From contig JAIXOE010000057.1 of assembly GCA_027486895.1 (NCBI GenBank), positions 1-64,000 on the forward strand: 64,000 nt of DNA. Reading direction: 5' to 3'. The notes beneath the pieces were generated by a model that made no database searches, was not told the DNA's origin, and saw only the letters and a list, made by a program, of their open reading frames with translations. The position numbers and the translations under genes were made by a program. This document shows, in pieces, positions 43,248 to 51,761 of the stretch. Source of the DNA: Sphingomonadales bacterium (GTDB lineage Bacteria; Pseudomonadota; Alphaproteobacteria; Sphingomonadales; Sphingomonadaceae). Position 1 is the stretch's first letter. Each line of letters begins with the position of its first letter.

Positions 43248-44014
43248 CAGGTAGCTCAAACCAAACGCCACGCGTTGCGGTCGTTACGGGCGGCGCGCGG
43301 GGCATCGGGGCTGGAATTGCGCTGCGTCTGGCACAGGATGGGCATGATATTGCGGTAATTGACCTAGATGCCACAGCTTGCGCCGAGACCGTCCGAGACA
43401 TCAAGGGAATAGGTCGCCGCGCTTTTGCTGTCGGCGCGAATGTTGCAGATGAAGCTGCGGTGCAGGAGGCAATCTCCAATATCGTTTCGGCCCTAGGACC
43501 GCCCACAATTGTCGTTAACAATGCTGGCATTTTGCGTGATCGAACCATCGGTAAAATGAGTATCGATGACTGGGATAGCGTCATCAATGTCAATTTACGC
43601 GGCACATTCTTAGTAAGCCGCGAAACACAATTTCACATGCGTGCAGCCGGCTGGGGCCGGATCATCAACTTATCGAGCACGGCTGCCCTCGGCAATTTGG
43701 GCGAAAGCAATTATGCCGCGGCCAAGGCCGGCGTTCAGGGACTGACGAAAACGCTCGCAATCGAGTTGGGGCGATATGGTATCACTGCAAATGCCGTCGC
43801 GCCCGGTTTTGTGGAAACGGCGATGACTGCGGAAGTAGCGGAGCGAGTGGGCATATCATTCGATGAAATGAAGCAGCAAGCTGTCCGTGCAACGGTTGTT
43901 GGCCGCGTCGGGCAACCCGAAGACATTGCAAACGCAGTATCGTTTTTCGCAGATGAGCGTTCGGGCTTTGTCACTGGACAAATTCTATACGTAGCCGGAG
44001 CACCGCGCGGATGA
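43244..44014 (+). CDS. SDR family oxidoreductase (FabG-like)
   Basis: This 256-aa classical SDR has a VVTGGARGIGAGIALRL cofactor motif, NNAGILRD, INLSSTAA (Ser), and NYAAAKAGVQGL (Tyr, Lys). Asp in VIDLDATACA suggests NAD. It overlaps the acyl-CoA synthetase by 4 bp. It could oxidise a 3-hydroxyacyl-CoA or a cyclic alcohol. The C-terminus, QILYVAGAPRG, shows a small departure from the usual DGG ending. Confidence 0.9.
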   Translation: MTGSSNQTPRVAVVTGGARGIGAGIALRLAQDGHDIAVIDLDATACAETVRDIKGIGRRAFAVGANVADEAAVQEAISNIVSALGPPTIVVNNAGILRDRTIGKMSIDDWDSVINVNLRGTFLVSRETQFHMRAAGWGRIINLSSTAALGNLGESNYAAAKAGVQGLTKTLAIELGRYGITANAVAPGFVETAMTAEVAERVGISFDEMKQQAVRATVVGRVGQPEDIANAVSFFADERSGFVTGQILYVAGAPRG

Positions 44015-44135
44015 GTATGGCGGCTGGATTACCTACCGACGGCCAATTTACGAAAAACCGACGATGTGCTTCGCCGGTAACAAATGACGGATCTCATGAG
44101 GGAGTAATCGTCGTCCTTCCGGTTGAAGCGGTATA

Positions 44136-44882
44136 TTGACGGTGGTCGGCAAGCTCAGCGGCAAGACGGCAATTGTAACCGGTGCTGCGCAGGGTATTGG
44201 CCGCGCGACCGCCACTTTGTTTGCACAAGAAGGTGCACGTGTGATTGCGGTAGATGTCAACAGCGCCGCTCTGGCTGAACTCCAGGCCGAGCATGGCTGC
44301 GAGGCCGTGGTGCTAAATCTCACTGACCGAAAAGCGATCGCTGAATTCGCCAATCGAACTGTCGCTGCCGATATCCTGTTTCTGTGCGCGGGCTATGTTG
44401 CCTATGGTACTATCGAGACGTGCACTGACGATGAGTGGGATTTCTCTTTTGACCTGAATGTCACTGCCATGTTCCAGATGATACGTGCATTCATCCCGGG
44501 AATGATTGCCCGCAAAAGTGGATCAATCATTACCATGTCGTCGGTTGCAAGTTCAGTGCGGGGCGTCCCGAACCGTCTTGCTTATGCGTCTACAAAAGCA
44601 GCAATTATCGGCATGACAAAAGCACTGGCAGCTGACCACAGTTCGCAAGGCGTTCGTTGTAACGCGATATGCCCGGGAACCATTGACACTCCTTCGCTCG
44701 AGGCGCGGATGCGCGCTACGGGCGATTATGAAGCAACGCGCGCCGCATTTATCGCGCGCCAACCTGTCCAAAGATTTGGGCTACCCAATGAAATTGCCGA
44801 ACTTGCCCTCTATCTGGCGAGCGATTCATCATCGTTCGTAACTGGCCAAAGTCATGTCATCGACGGTGGTTGGTCAAACTGA
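44136..44882 (+). CDS. SDR family oxidoreductase (BDH2/2-keto-3-deoxyfuconate dehydrogenase-like)
   Basis: This 248-aa SDR has TGAAQGIGRATATLF, CAGYVAYGTIE in place of the usual NNAG, TMSSVASSVRG (Ser), and AYASTKAAIIGM (Tyr, Lys). CNAICPGTIDTPSLEARM resembles the BDH2/DHRS6 subgroup. The start is uncertain: TTG 44136 and GTG 44142 are both in frame, with a weak GAAGCGG upstream. It is 121 bp after the previous SDR without a terminator between, so probably the last gene of that operon. A short hairpin begins in its stop codon. Confidence 0.85.
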   Translation: MTVVGKLSGKTAIVTGAAQGIGRATATLFAQEGARVIAVDVNSAALAELQAEHGCEAVVLNLTDRKAIAEFANRTVAADILFLCAGYVAYGTIETCTDDEWDFSFDLNVTAMFQMIRAFIPGMIARKSGSIITMSSVASSVRGVPNRLAYASTKAAIIGMTKALAADHSSQGVRCNAICPGTIDTPSLEARMRATGDYEATRAAFIARQPVQRFGLPNEIAELALYLASDSSSFVTGQSHVIDGGWSN

Positions 44883-44903
44883 TACCGAAAGGTATCTCTT
44901 GTT
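44881..44903 (+). terminator. Weak intrinsic terminator with GAAA tetraloop
   Basis: GATACC (44881-44886) pairs with GGTATC (44891-44896) around a GAAA loop, followed by TCTTGTT. The stem is only 6 bp and the T-tract is broken. It overlaps the -35 of the next promoter. Confidence 0.4.
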
Positions 44904-44927
44904 ATCAACACGTATGTTGAATATACT
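44899..44927 (+). promoter_or_regulatory. Promoter with regulon operator B in its spacer
   Basis: A -35 TTGTTA (44899-44904) and -10 TATACT (44922-44927) are 17 bp apart. The spacer is almost exactly the operator TCAACACGTATGTTGA (44905-44920). A repressor bound here would exclude RNA polymerase. The promoter drives the CaiB-BVMO 2-esterase-FMO-TetR operon, so the TetR protein encoded in it would regulate itself. Confidence 0.65.
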
Positions 44928-44986
44928 GATCAGATTATAAGGCGAGGTGCTGATTCCGATGACGATCAATAATTCGAGGCAGCATC

Positions 44987-46075
44987 GTGGTTAGCGTTTC
45001 ACACTATCTTTCGGGCGTTAAGATTCTCGACTTGTCGCATTATGTTTCAGGGCCGTTTGCTAGCCTTTTGCTCGCTGACATGGGTGCAGATGTCATCAAG
45101 ATTGAGCCGCCAGCAGGTGACCCAATGCGGCATTTGGGGCCCGCCGATGCCAAGGGCGATCCGCTGTTTTACGGCGCTCTTAGTGCAGGCAAATCAGTGC
45201 TTCACCTTGATCTTAAATCTGATGAGGGCTCTGCTCGGATGCAAGAACTTTTGGTTGACACGGATATTTTGATCGAAGGCTTTCGTCCCGGCGTGATGAC
45301 GCGTCTTGGACTTGATTATGCACGGCTAAGCGTATTGCACCCGTCGCTTATATATTGTTCGATAAGTGGATATGGCGTGGACGCTCCACTTTCGGCTGCC
45401 GCCGGGCATGACGGTAATTACCTCGCCACAAGTGGTATTCTGCATAGGAACGGCACGACTTCGCCACATTTTTTCGATCCGCCGATAGCCGATATGTCGG
45501 GCGCTCTGTTCGCTGTGATTGCGATTTTAGGTGCGCTTAATGCACGAAGCCGGACGGGCAAAGGTGCGCATATCGAACTTGGCCTTGCCGATGCGTTGAT
45601 GCCTCTTCAACTAATGCAGATCGCTGAATGGGGTGCGAATGCTACGGTTCCTACGCGGCAATCAACCTATTTGAATGGCGCTGCTGCATATTATCAGGTG
45701 TACGCAACCGCAGATGCAAAGCATGTTATGTTGGGGGCAGTTGAGCCTAAATTCTGGCTAAATTTCTGTGAAGCAGCTGGTCGTCCGGATTGGGTTAAGC
45801 GGCATGATGACCCTCTACCGCAGCATAGGTTGATCTCTGAACTTTCAAACTTCTTTGAACAGCATGAAGCGGTGGACATTTGTCGTCGTTTCGAGGGTAT
45901 AGAATGCTGTCTTTCACCCGTCCTTGATTTGGGAGAGGCGCTTCAGTCGCCGCAAACATTGGCGCGCGGTCTGGTGAAATCGGACGGGGGTAGACTGCAG
46001 GCGCTTTTCCCAGCTTATTTCGATGGAAAGACGACCACGGCGCGTCCCCCACTGCATAGGCTTGATCCCGCATGA
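44987..46075 (+). CDS. CaiB/BaiF family CoA-transferase or alpha-methylacyl-CoA racemase
   Basis: This 362-aa family III protein starts at GTG 44987 with SGVKILDLSHYVSGPFASLL. The racemase-like features are AGHDGNYLATSG (catalytic His), PPIADMSGALFAVIAILGAL (Asp) and MLGAVEPKFW (Glu), which match AMACR better than CoA-transferases. AMACR epimerises 2-methylacyl-CoA esters, a typical need in breakdown of branched isoprenoid chains or sterol side chains. It is first in the operon from operator B, overlapping BVMO 2 by 4 bp. Confidence 0.85.
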   Translation: MVSVSHYLSGVKILDLSHYVSGPFASLLLADMGADVIKIEPPAGDPMRHLGPADAKGDPLFYGALSAGKSVLHLDLKSDEGSARMQELLVDTDILIEGFRPGVMTRLGLDYARLSVLHPSLIYCSISGYGVDAPLSAAAGHDGNYLATSGILHRNGTTSPHFFDPPIADMSGALFAVIAILGALNARSRTGKGAHIELGLADALMPLQLMQIAEWGANATVPTRQSTYLNGAAAYYQVYATADAKHVMLGAVEPKFWLNFCEAAGRPDWVKRHDDPLPQHRLISELSNFFEQHEAVDICRRFEGIECCLSPVLDLGEALQSPQTLARGLVKSDGGRLQALFPAYFDGKTTTARPPLHRLDPA

Positions 46076-47667
46076 TACCTGACGTGGATGTCTTGATTGT
46101 AGGCGCGGGGTTTGCCGGTCTTTATGCGCTCCACAAAATGCGGGAAATTGGCGTCAGTGCATCGGTTATCGAGATGGCCGACGATGTTGGCGGCGTTTGG
46201 TACTGGAACAAATATCCGGGTGCGCGCTGTGATGTCGAAAGTATGCAATATAGTTATTCCTTCTCGGACGATTTGCAGCAGGAGTGGCAATGGACCGAAC
46301 GTTATGCGCGCCAGCCGGAGATTTATGCGTACCTGCGTCATGTAGCGGACCGTTTTGACCTTCGGCGATCAATTTCATTTGGAACGACGGTGGTCTCCGC
46401 GACATTCGACGATGCTGACCAATGCTGGCGGGTCGTTACCGATAAAGGTGACAATATCGCTGCACGCTATTGCATCATGGCGAGTGGTTCATTGTCGGTA
46501 TCGCGTTTACCAGATTTACCGGGCATCGAAAATTTTGCAGGGCCAGTGTTGCATACCGGCAACTGGCCCGACAATGTGCCAGATTTCGAAGGACAGCATG
46601 TCGCGGTCATTGGAACGGGATCGTCAGGGGTTCAGGCCATTCCCCAGATTGCTCAGCGGGCCAAGCATCTGGTCGTATTTCAGCGTACACCGAATTTCGT
46701 TGTTCCCGCCCGCAATCACCCGCTCGCCGAAGAATGGCAAGCGCGATGGAAGTCTGAATATCCAGAAATGCGGGCCCAAGCCCGGCAGGTGGGTACTTTA
46801 TATGACTTCAGTGATACGCCAGCATTGTCGGTAAGCCCGGAGACGCGCGAAACCGAATATCAGCGGCGATGGGAAAAAGGCGGCGTCAATTTCGTCCATG
46901 CCTTCAAGGATATCATGACCGATATCGCGGCAAACCAGACTGCTGCAGACTTTGTGCACGAGCGTATTCGTCAGGCGGTAAGTGATCCTGTTATTGCAGA
47001 GCGGCTATGCCCCAAAGATTATCCTTTGGGGGCTAAGCGAATTTGCGTTGGGTCCGAATATTATGAAACCTATAATCGTGACAACGTGACTCTGGTGGAT
47101 TTGCGCGAGACGCCGATTGTTAGCGTAAATGGGCAGTCAATTCGGACATCCGCCGCGAACCATGCAATCGACATTTTAATTTGTGCGACGGGTTATGATG
47201 CCCTGACTGGGGCATTGATGCGCATCGATATCCGAGGGCAGGGAGGAGTATCGTTGGCGGAAAAATGGTCTGAAGGGCCGCGCAACTATCTCGGGCTCAT
47301 GAGCGCTGAATTCCCCAACATGTTCATCATTACAGGACCCGGGAGCCCCTCAGTTCTGGTAAATATGGTTGTCGGGATCGAGCAGCATGTCGATTGGATC
47401 GCCGACTGCATCTTGCATCTTAAGGCGACCGGTTCGGCGGGCATTGTACCGCGGGTTGATGCTGAAGATAAATGGGTTCAGCGCGTAAATGACGAAGCTG
47501 CATCGACATTATTTACGCAAGCCGACTCTTGGTATTTAGGCGCGAACATTCCTGGAAAGCCGCGCGTGTTCATGCCTTTCGTGGGAGGCATCGGCCGATA
47601 TCGCGCCATTTGTGATCAAGTTGCTGCCGACGCTTATCCCGGATTTGAAACTTTGAAGGAGCATTGA
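46072..47667 (+). CDS. Type I Baeyer-Villiger monooxygenase 2
   Basis: This 531-aa FAD/NADPH monooxygenase has LIVGAGFAGLYALHKMRE, the BVMO fingerprint FAGPVLHTGNWP, VIGTGSSGVQAIPQI and ATGYDALTGALMRIDIRGQ. It is closer to BVMO 3 (62-63.7 kb) than to BVMO 1: both have LMRIDIRG- or LTRIDIRG-type and PGSPS-V/I-L segments. It is ATGA-coupled to the CaiB-like gene and followed after 1 bp by an esterase gene, which would hydrolyse an ester made by the BVMO. Confidence 0.92.
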   Translation: MIPDVDVLIVGAGFAGLYALHKMREIGVSASVIEMADDVGGVWYWNKYPGARCDVESMQYSYSFSDDLQQEWQWTERYARQPEIYAYLRHVADRFDLRRSISFGTTVVSATFDDADQCWRVVTDKGDNIAARYCIMASGSLSVSRLPDLPGIENFAGPVLHTGNWPDNVPDFEGQHVAVIGTGSSGVQAIPQIAQRAKHLVVFQRTPNFVVPARNHPLAEEWQARWKSEYPEMRAQARQVGTLYDFSDTPALSVSPETRETEYQRRWEKGGVNFVHAFKDIMTDIAANQTAADFVHERIRQAVSDPVIAERLCPKDYPLGAKRICVGSEYYETYNRDNVTLVDLRETPIVSVNGQSIRTSAANHAIDILICATGYDALTGALMRIDIRGQGGVSLAEKWSEGPRNYLGLMSAEFPNMFIITGPGSPSVLVNMVVGIEQHVDWIADCILHLKATGSAGIVPRVDAEDKWVQRVNDEAASTLFTQADSWYLGANIPGKPRVFMPFVGGIGRYRAICDQVAADAYPGFETLKEH

Positions 47668-47668
47668 A

Positions 47669-48589
47669 ATGCCACTACATCCCCAATTACAGGCGATTGT
47701 CGATGCAGCCGCAGCATTGCCGCCCATGGAAACTGTTCTACCCGCGACGCTGCGCGCGGGTTATGAGGCCCAGACCGCGCGGCTTGCCCGACCTGATGTT
47801 GGCCATGTCGAAGATCGGATGATTCCCGGCCCGCGCGGTGATGTTCGAATCCGCATCTATCGGCCCGATATGCAAGACGGGCACGCAGTCGTTACGTACT
47901 TCCATGGCAGCGCATTTGTCATTTGCAGCATCGACACGCATGATGTTATTTGTCGCCATCTTTGTTTGGCTTTGAACGCAGTCGTGGTTTCGGTCGATTA
48001 TGGGTTGGCACCTGAAGCGCCGTTCCCTGCCGGACCAGACGATTGCGAAGCAGCGACAATATGGACGGCAAAAAATGCAACGACCATAGGCGGTGATCCG
48101 GCGCGGCTGATTGTTGCGGGCGACAGCGCGGGCGCAACGATGGCGACGGTGGTTGCTCTCAGATTGCGTAAAGCAGGTGGTCCAAATCTTGCCGCGCAAT
48201 TTCTGATCTATCCAGTGACCGATTATCCTGACCCTGAGCCTGCATCTTACCAAGAGCGCGGGCGAGGATGCGGCCTGACAGCCAACGCGATGCGCTGGGG
48301 CTGGGACCTTTATATCCGCAATCAGGAAGATCGCTTTCATCCTGATGCGTCTCCGCTGCGAGTAGCTGATTTAAGCGGACTGCCACCCGCTTATGTTATT
48401 ACGGCGGAATATGACCTGCTGCGCGACGAAGGCAAAGCATATGCTGCGCGCTTGTTGCAAGCGGGCGTCGATACTGCGTTGGCTCATTATGATGACATGA
48501 ATCATGGTTTCATGGGTATGGTCGGTGCCCTTGATCGCGCTGACCAAGCGATGGCTGCTGCCAGCGACTGGTTGGCAAGCAAGATATGA
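47669..48589 (+). CDS. Alpha/beta-hydrolase esterase (HSL family)
   Basis: This 306-aa hormone-sensitive-lipase-type hydrolase has nucleophile Ser153 in GDSAGA, probable acid Asp249 (EYDLLRDEG) and His279 (MNHGFMG). The oxyanion-hole motif, normally HGGG, is H79-G-S-A here, so two glycines are substituted. It probably hydrolyses the ester or lactone product of the adjacent BVMO. AAGGAGC precedes the ATG, and it overlaps the FMO gene by 4 bp. Confidence 0.88.
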   Translation: MPLHPQLQAIVDAAAALPPMETVLPATLRAGYEAQTARLARPDVGHVEDRMIPGPRGDVRIRIYRPDMQDGHAVVTYFHGSAFVICSIDTHDVICRHLCLALNAVVVSVDYGLAPEAPFPAGPDDCEAATIWTAKNATTIGGDPARLIVAGDSAGATMATVVALRLRKAGGPNLAAQFLIYPVTDYPDPEPASYQERGRGCGLTANAMRWGWDLYIRNQEDRFHPDASPLRVADLSGLPPAYVITAEYDLLRDEGKAYAARLLQAGVDTALAHYDDMNHGFMGMVGALDRADQAMAAASDWLASKI

Positions 48590-49884
48590 CCCGGCATTTC
48601 GCCATCATCGGTGCCGGTGCAGGGGGACTTTGCGCAGCTAAATACCTGACCACACAAGGTATTGATGTGACAATCTTCGAGGCCGGATCAAGTATCGGAG
48701 GACTTTGGGTTTACAACAATGATAGTGGAATGAGCCCCGCATATAAATCGTTGCACATCAATTCGGAGGCAAAGGTAAGCAGCTTCGTGGATTTCCCATT
48801 TCCGGATCACGCGCCGCTTTATCCCGACCATGCTGAAATGTGTCGCTATTTTGAGCGTTATGCAGCAAATTTCGATCTTACGCGTCTGGTCAGATTTAAC
48901 TGCCGTATTAAGTCAGTGACACCTATTAACGGAAAATTCGGTGTTGCGCTTGAAACCGGCGTGACCGAAATATTTGACGGGGTAATTGTGGCCAGCGGTC
49001 ATCAGAGTGTCCCGCGGCATCCTCCTCAAATTGAGGCTTATAGTGGCGACTATATACATGCCCACGCGTATCGCGTTCCGACACCCTATGCGGACAAGCG
49101 CGTGCTGGTGATCGGACCCGGCAACAGCGGCGTCGACATCGCTGCGGACATTTGCACCGTAACTGCGCTAACAGTTCTATCGGCGCGCTCGCCTGTACTA
49201 ATCATGCCCCGAATGATGTTCGGCGTTCCGAATTCCCGCACATTGTTAAAACTCGAACGGTCTTTTTTGCCGTGGAGAGTGCGTATTTGGATCCGCACGA
49301 CATTAACGCGATTTTTCCATGGCCGAATGGAGCAATGGGGCTTTCGGACCCCTAAAACTCGGACGCACCCAATAAGCCATCCGACTTTGATATCGCAAAT
49401 TGCTTGGGGACGGGTGACAGTCAAGCCAGGTATCGCTGCCATTGAGGGTAAGGAGATCCGGTTTACCGATGGCAGCGCAGACACCTTTGATGCGGTAATT
49501 GCCGCGACGGGATATAATACCGCGATCCCATTCCTGCCGGATGAAATTTCTCCCGTTGAAAGTGAAACTACGCATGTCGCGCTGTATAATCGCGTCGCTC
49601 ATCCACGCATCGACGGTCTTTACTTCATTGGCTTTTTCGATGTGACCGGAGGAAGCAACATCCGGATGATGGACGATCAAGCGGAATATATTGCAGCGCT
49701 TGTTACCGGTGCAGTGAAGCGTCGATCCGAAAACGAGATGCTATCCGCAATTAAGGATGATCGCGCTTGGGCGGCGCGGCAGTTTCCCGACTCACCGCGT
49801 TATGGGTTAGAACTGGACCCCCGCCGCTATCGACGACGCCTTGCGCTGGACTATGCGCGAAATAAGGTTAAACGGTCGGCGTGA
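48586..49884 (+). CDS. Flavin-containing monooxygenase
   Basis: This 432-aa class B flavin monooxygenase has FAIIGAGAGGLCAAKYL, the FMO-type fingerprint YSGDYIHAHAYR (xxGxxxHxxxY rather than the BVMO WP ending), a second Rossmann VIGPGNSGVDIA, and ATGYNTAIPFL. FMOs oxygenate N or S atoms, and some act on ketones. Within this operon it may supply a second oxygenation. It overlaps the esterase gene by 4 bp and is followed after 1 bp by the TetR gene. Confidence 0.88.
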   Translation: MTRHFAIIGAGAGGLCAAKYLTTQGIDVTIFEAGSSIGGLWVYNNDSGMSPAYKSLHINSEAKVSSFVDFPFPDHAPLYPDHAEMCRYFERYAANFDLTRLVRFNCRIKSVTPINGKFGVALETGVTEIFDGVIVASGHQSVPRHPPQIEAYSGDYIHAHAYRVPTPYADKRVLVIGPGNSGVDIAADICTVTALTVLSARSPVLIMPRMMFGVPNSRTLLKLERSFLPWRVRIWIRTTLTRFFHGRMEQWGFRTPKTRTHPISHPTLISQIAWGRVTVKPGIAAIEGKEIRFTDGSADTFDAVIAATGYNTAIPFLPDEISPVESETTHVALYNRVAHPRIDGLYFIGFFDVTGGSNIRMMDDQAEYIAALVTGAVKRRSENEMLSAIKDDRAWAARQFPDSPRYGLELDPRRYRRRLALDYARNKVKRSA

Positions 49885-49885
49885 C

Positions 49886-50491
49886 ATGAGCAGCCAAATG
49901 ACCATTAAAGACCAAGTTATCGCGCTCAAGCGCGAGCGGATTGTGGAAGCAGCAGCGCAGCTTTTCTATGACCGCGGTTACGACAGGACAACGCTTGAGG
50001 CGGTTGCTGACTCACTGGGCGTCACCAAACCGTTCATCTATGGCCACTTCAAATCCAAGGCAGAACTTCTCGGCGTTATATGCACATGCGGCGTTAGCGC
50101 ATCACTGTCAGCAATTGACAATATAGCGGCAATGGATCTGTCACCTACCAACAAGCTGTCACTTTTGGGGCGGGATTTTTTGATCGCTGTTCTGAATAAT
50201 CAACGTAATATTGCGATACTTACTCGCGAAGAGAAGAATCTTGAGCCTGATGACTTCCTCCGATTGAGCAACTTGCGGCGTGAATTTGATGCCAAACTGG
50301 TCGCATTATTGCGCGAGGGTGTAGCAACTGGCGAATTTAATGTGAAAGACCCCTTTGTCGCGGCGCTATCCATTGGCGGATTGGTGAGCTGGGCCTATGT
50401 CTGGTACCGCCCGCACGGCAGGCTCTCGCTTGATGCGCTTGCTGATGAGGTTTCGGCGCTGATTCTATCTATGGCCGGGGTTACGCGCTAG
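49886..50491 (+). CDS. TetR-family transcriptional regulator
   Basis: This 201-aa regulator has an N-terminal HTH (RIVEAAAQLFYDRGYDRTTL EAVADSLGVTKPFIYGHF) and a helical ligand domain. It is the only DNA-binding regulator gene in the 39.7-64 kb island and the last gene of an operon whose promoter contains operator B, so autoregulation through TCAACA-N4-TGTTGA is likely. Inducers of related regulators are often pathway CoA esters. Its last 11 bp overlap the end of the convergent MFS gene. Confidence 0.9.
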   Translation: MSSQMTIKDQVIALKRERIVEAAAQLFYDRGYDRTTLEAVADSLGVTKPFIYGHFKSKAELLGVICTCGVSASLSAIDNIAAMDLSPTNKLSLLGRDFLIAVLNNQRNIAILTREEKNLEPDDFLRLSNLRREFDAKLVALLREGVATGEFNVKDPFVAALSIGGLVSWAYVWYRPHGRLSLDALADEVSALILSMAGVTR

Positions 50492-51722
50492 CTTCGAACA
50501 TGTTTTTCCGGAAGCGTAGGCCGAATACCGAAACGATTGCGAAAAGCAGGCAAGTGATACTACCGCCCAAGGCATAATCATATGATCCGAACATGTCTCG
50601 CGAACGACCTATCAGAAATGGGCTAAGCCCAAAACCCAGAGAATACATACTGTAAAACCAGCCATAAATTGCCCCGAAGGCTTTCTGTCCAAACAATCGC
50701 GATGTCATGTAGGCCAGCAAATCAAGCTCTGCGCCGAGCAACAAACCGATCAACGCCACTGCAACAATGCCGTAACTCAAATCACCTAAACCCAAAATCG
50801 CAATGCCCGCCATTCCTAAAGCTAAAACAGTGACGGACACAGTTGGTGCTGCAAAGCGATCAAGGCACAAGCCGATCGTTAGCCGGCCAATGGAACTGGC
50901 AACGCCAATGACCGACGCCAATTGAGCGGCGGCTTTGGCATCGGCGCCCAAATCCTGGAACATGGGTATAAGGTGAACAATCATTCCACCTACTCCGAGC
51001 GCCATGGAGATGGATAGTATGGTTGCAAACCAAAATGCCCTTGTCTTGCGCGCTTCGGCCAATGAAAGCCCGGTTTTGGGTCCAGCCGTCGATGCAGCGG
51101 CGGTCGCGCGGCGTTCTGCCGGACCAAAGCCGAACCAGACGATCGGAGCGGCCAGCATGGCAAGGGACCCAATAGTCCAGTACCCGGCGCGCCAACCGAA
51201 TGCGGCGCTGACTTCGGTTACAACGTTGGGAACCCAGAAGCCGGCAAGTCCAGCGCCAGTGAGAGCGATCCCCAAGGCGAAACCCCGCCGCTTGTCAAAT
51301 GCGGCGGTAATCGGCCTTACAAGTACAATCGGCGTCGACCCTACACCAAGCATGGCGATGAAAAAATAGGCCAGCCAGAAGCTATAAAGGTTAGTGACCA
51401 GCATCGTCATGGTAATCACCGCGAGGCCATAGCTTAACAAGCTCAAAGCTCCGACCCTCGCGGCACCATATTTGTCGCAGAGTTTTCCTACAATTGGCCC
51501 GAACAGAAAAACGCCGAACGTCAGCACCGAGACCGCAAGTGAGATGCTTCCCCGGTCCCAGCCAAATTCGACGTTCAATGGCCCGATAAACGATCCCAGA
51601 CTATAGATCATGACGGCGTTCATGCTAGTGGTGAGGCCAAGGACGGCGCTCAAAACAAGCAATTTATGACCCGAGAACTCGCCCCAGCCACCTGTGTCGA
51701 GTGGTGCCGCTGCGCCGCTCAT
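50481..51722 (-). CDS. MFS transporter (monocarboxylate/oxalate-formate-like)
   Basis: This 413-aa inner-membrane carrier has about twelve membrane segments and YSLGSFIGPLNVEFGWDRGS near TM1-2, typical of MCT/OFA-type MFS proteins that carry organic acids. The loop 2-3 signature reads GKLCDKYGAARVG. It is the last gene of the minus-strand TonB receptor-P450-MFS operon, 39 bp after the P450 gene. It may import the substrate from the periplasm or export an acid product. Confidence 0.86.
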   Translation of the reverse strand: MSGAAAPLDTGGWGEFSGHKLLVLSAVLGLTTSMNAVMIYSLGSFIGPLNVEFGWDRGSISLAVSVLTFGVFLFGPIVGKLCDKYGAARVGALSLLSYGLAVITMTMLVTNLYSFWLAYFFIAMLGVGSTPIVLVRPITAAFDKRRGFALGIALTGAGLAGFWVPNVVTEVSAAFGWRAGYWTIGSLAMLAAPIVWFGFGPAERRATAAASTAGPKTGLSLAEARKTRAFWFATILSISMALGVGGMIVHLIPMFQDLGADAKAAAQLASVIGVASSIGRLTIGLCLDRFAAPTVSVTVLALGMAGIAILGLGDLSYGIVAVALIGLLLGAELDLLAYMTSRLFGQKAFGAIYGWFYSMYSLGFGLSPFLIGRSRDMFGSYDYALGGSITCLLFAIVSVFGLRFRKNMFEASA

Positions 51723-51761
51723 TTAAGGTCGCCACGCGGCGTTGGGATTGCGGGGATGATT

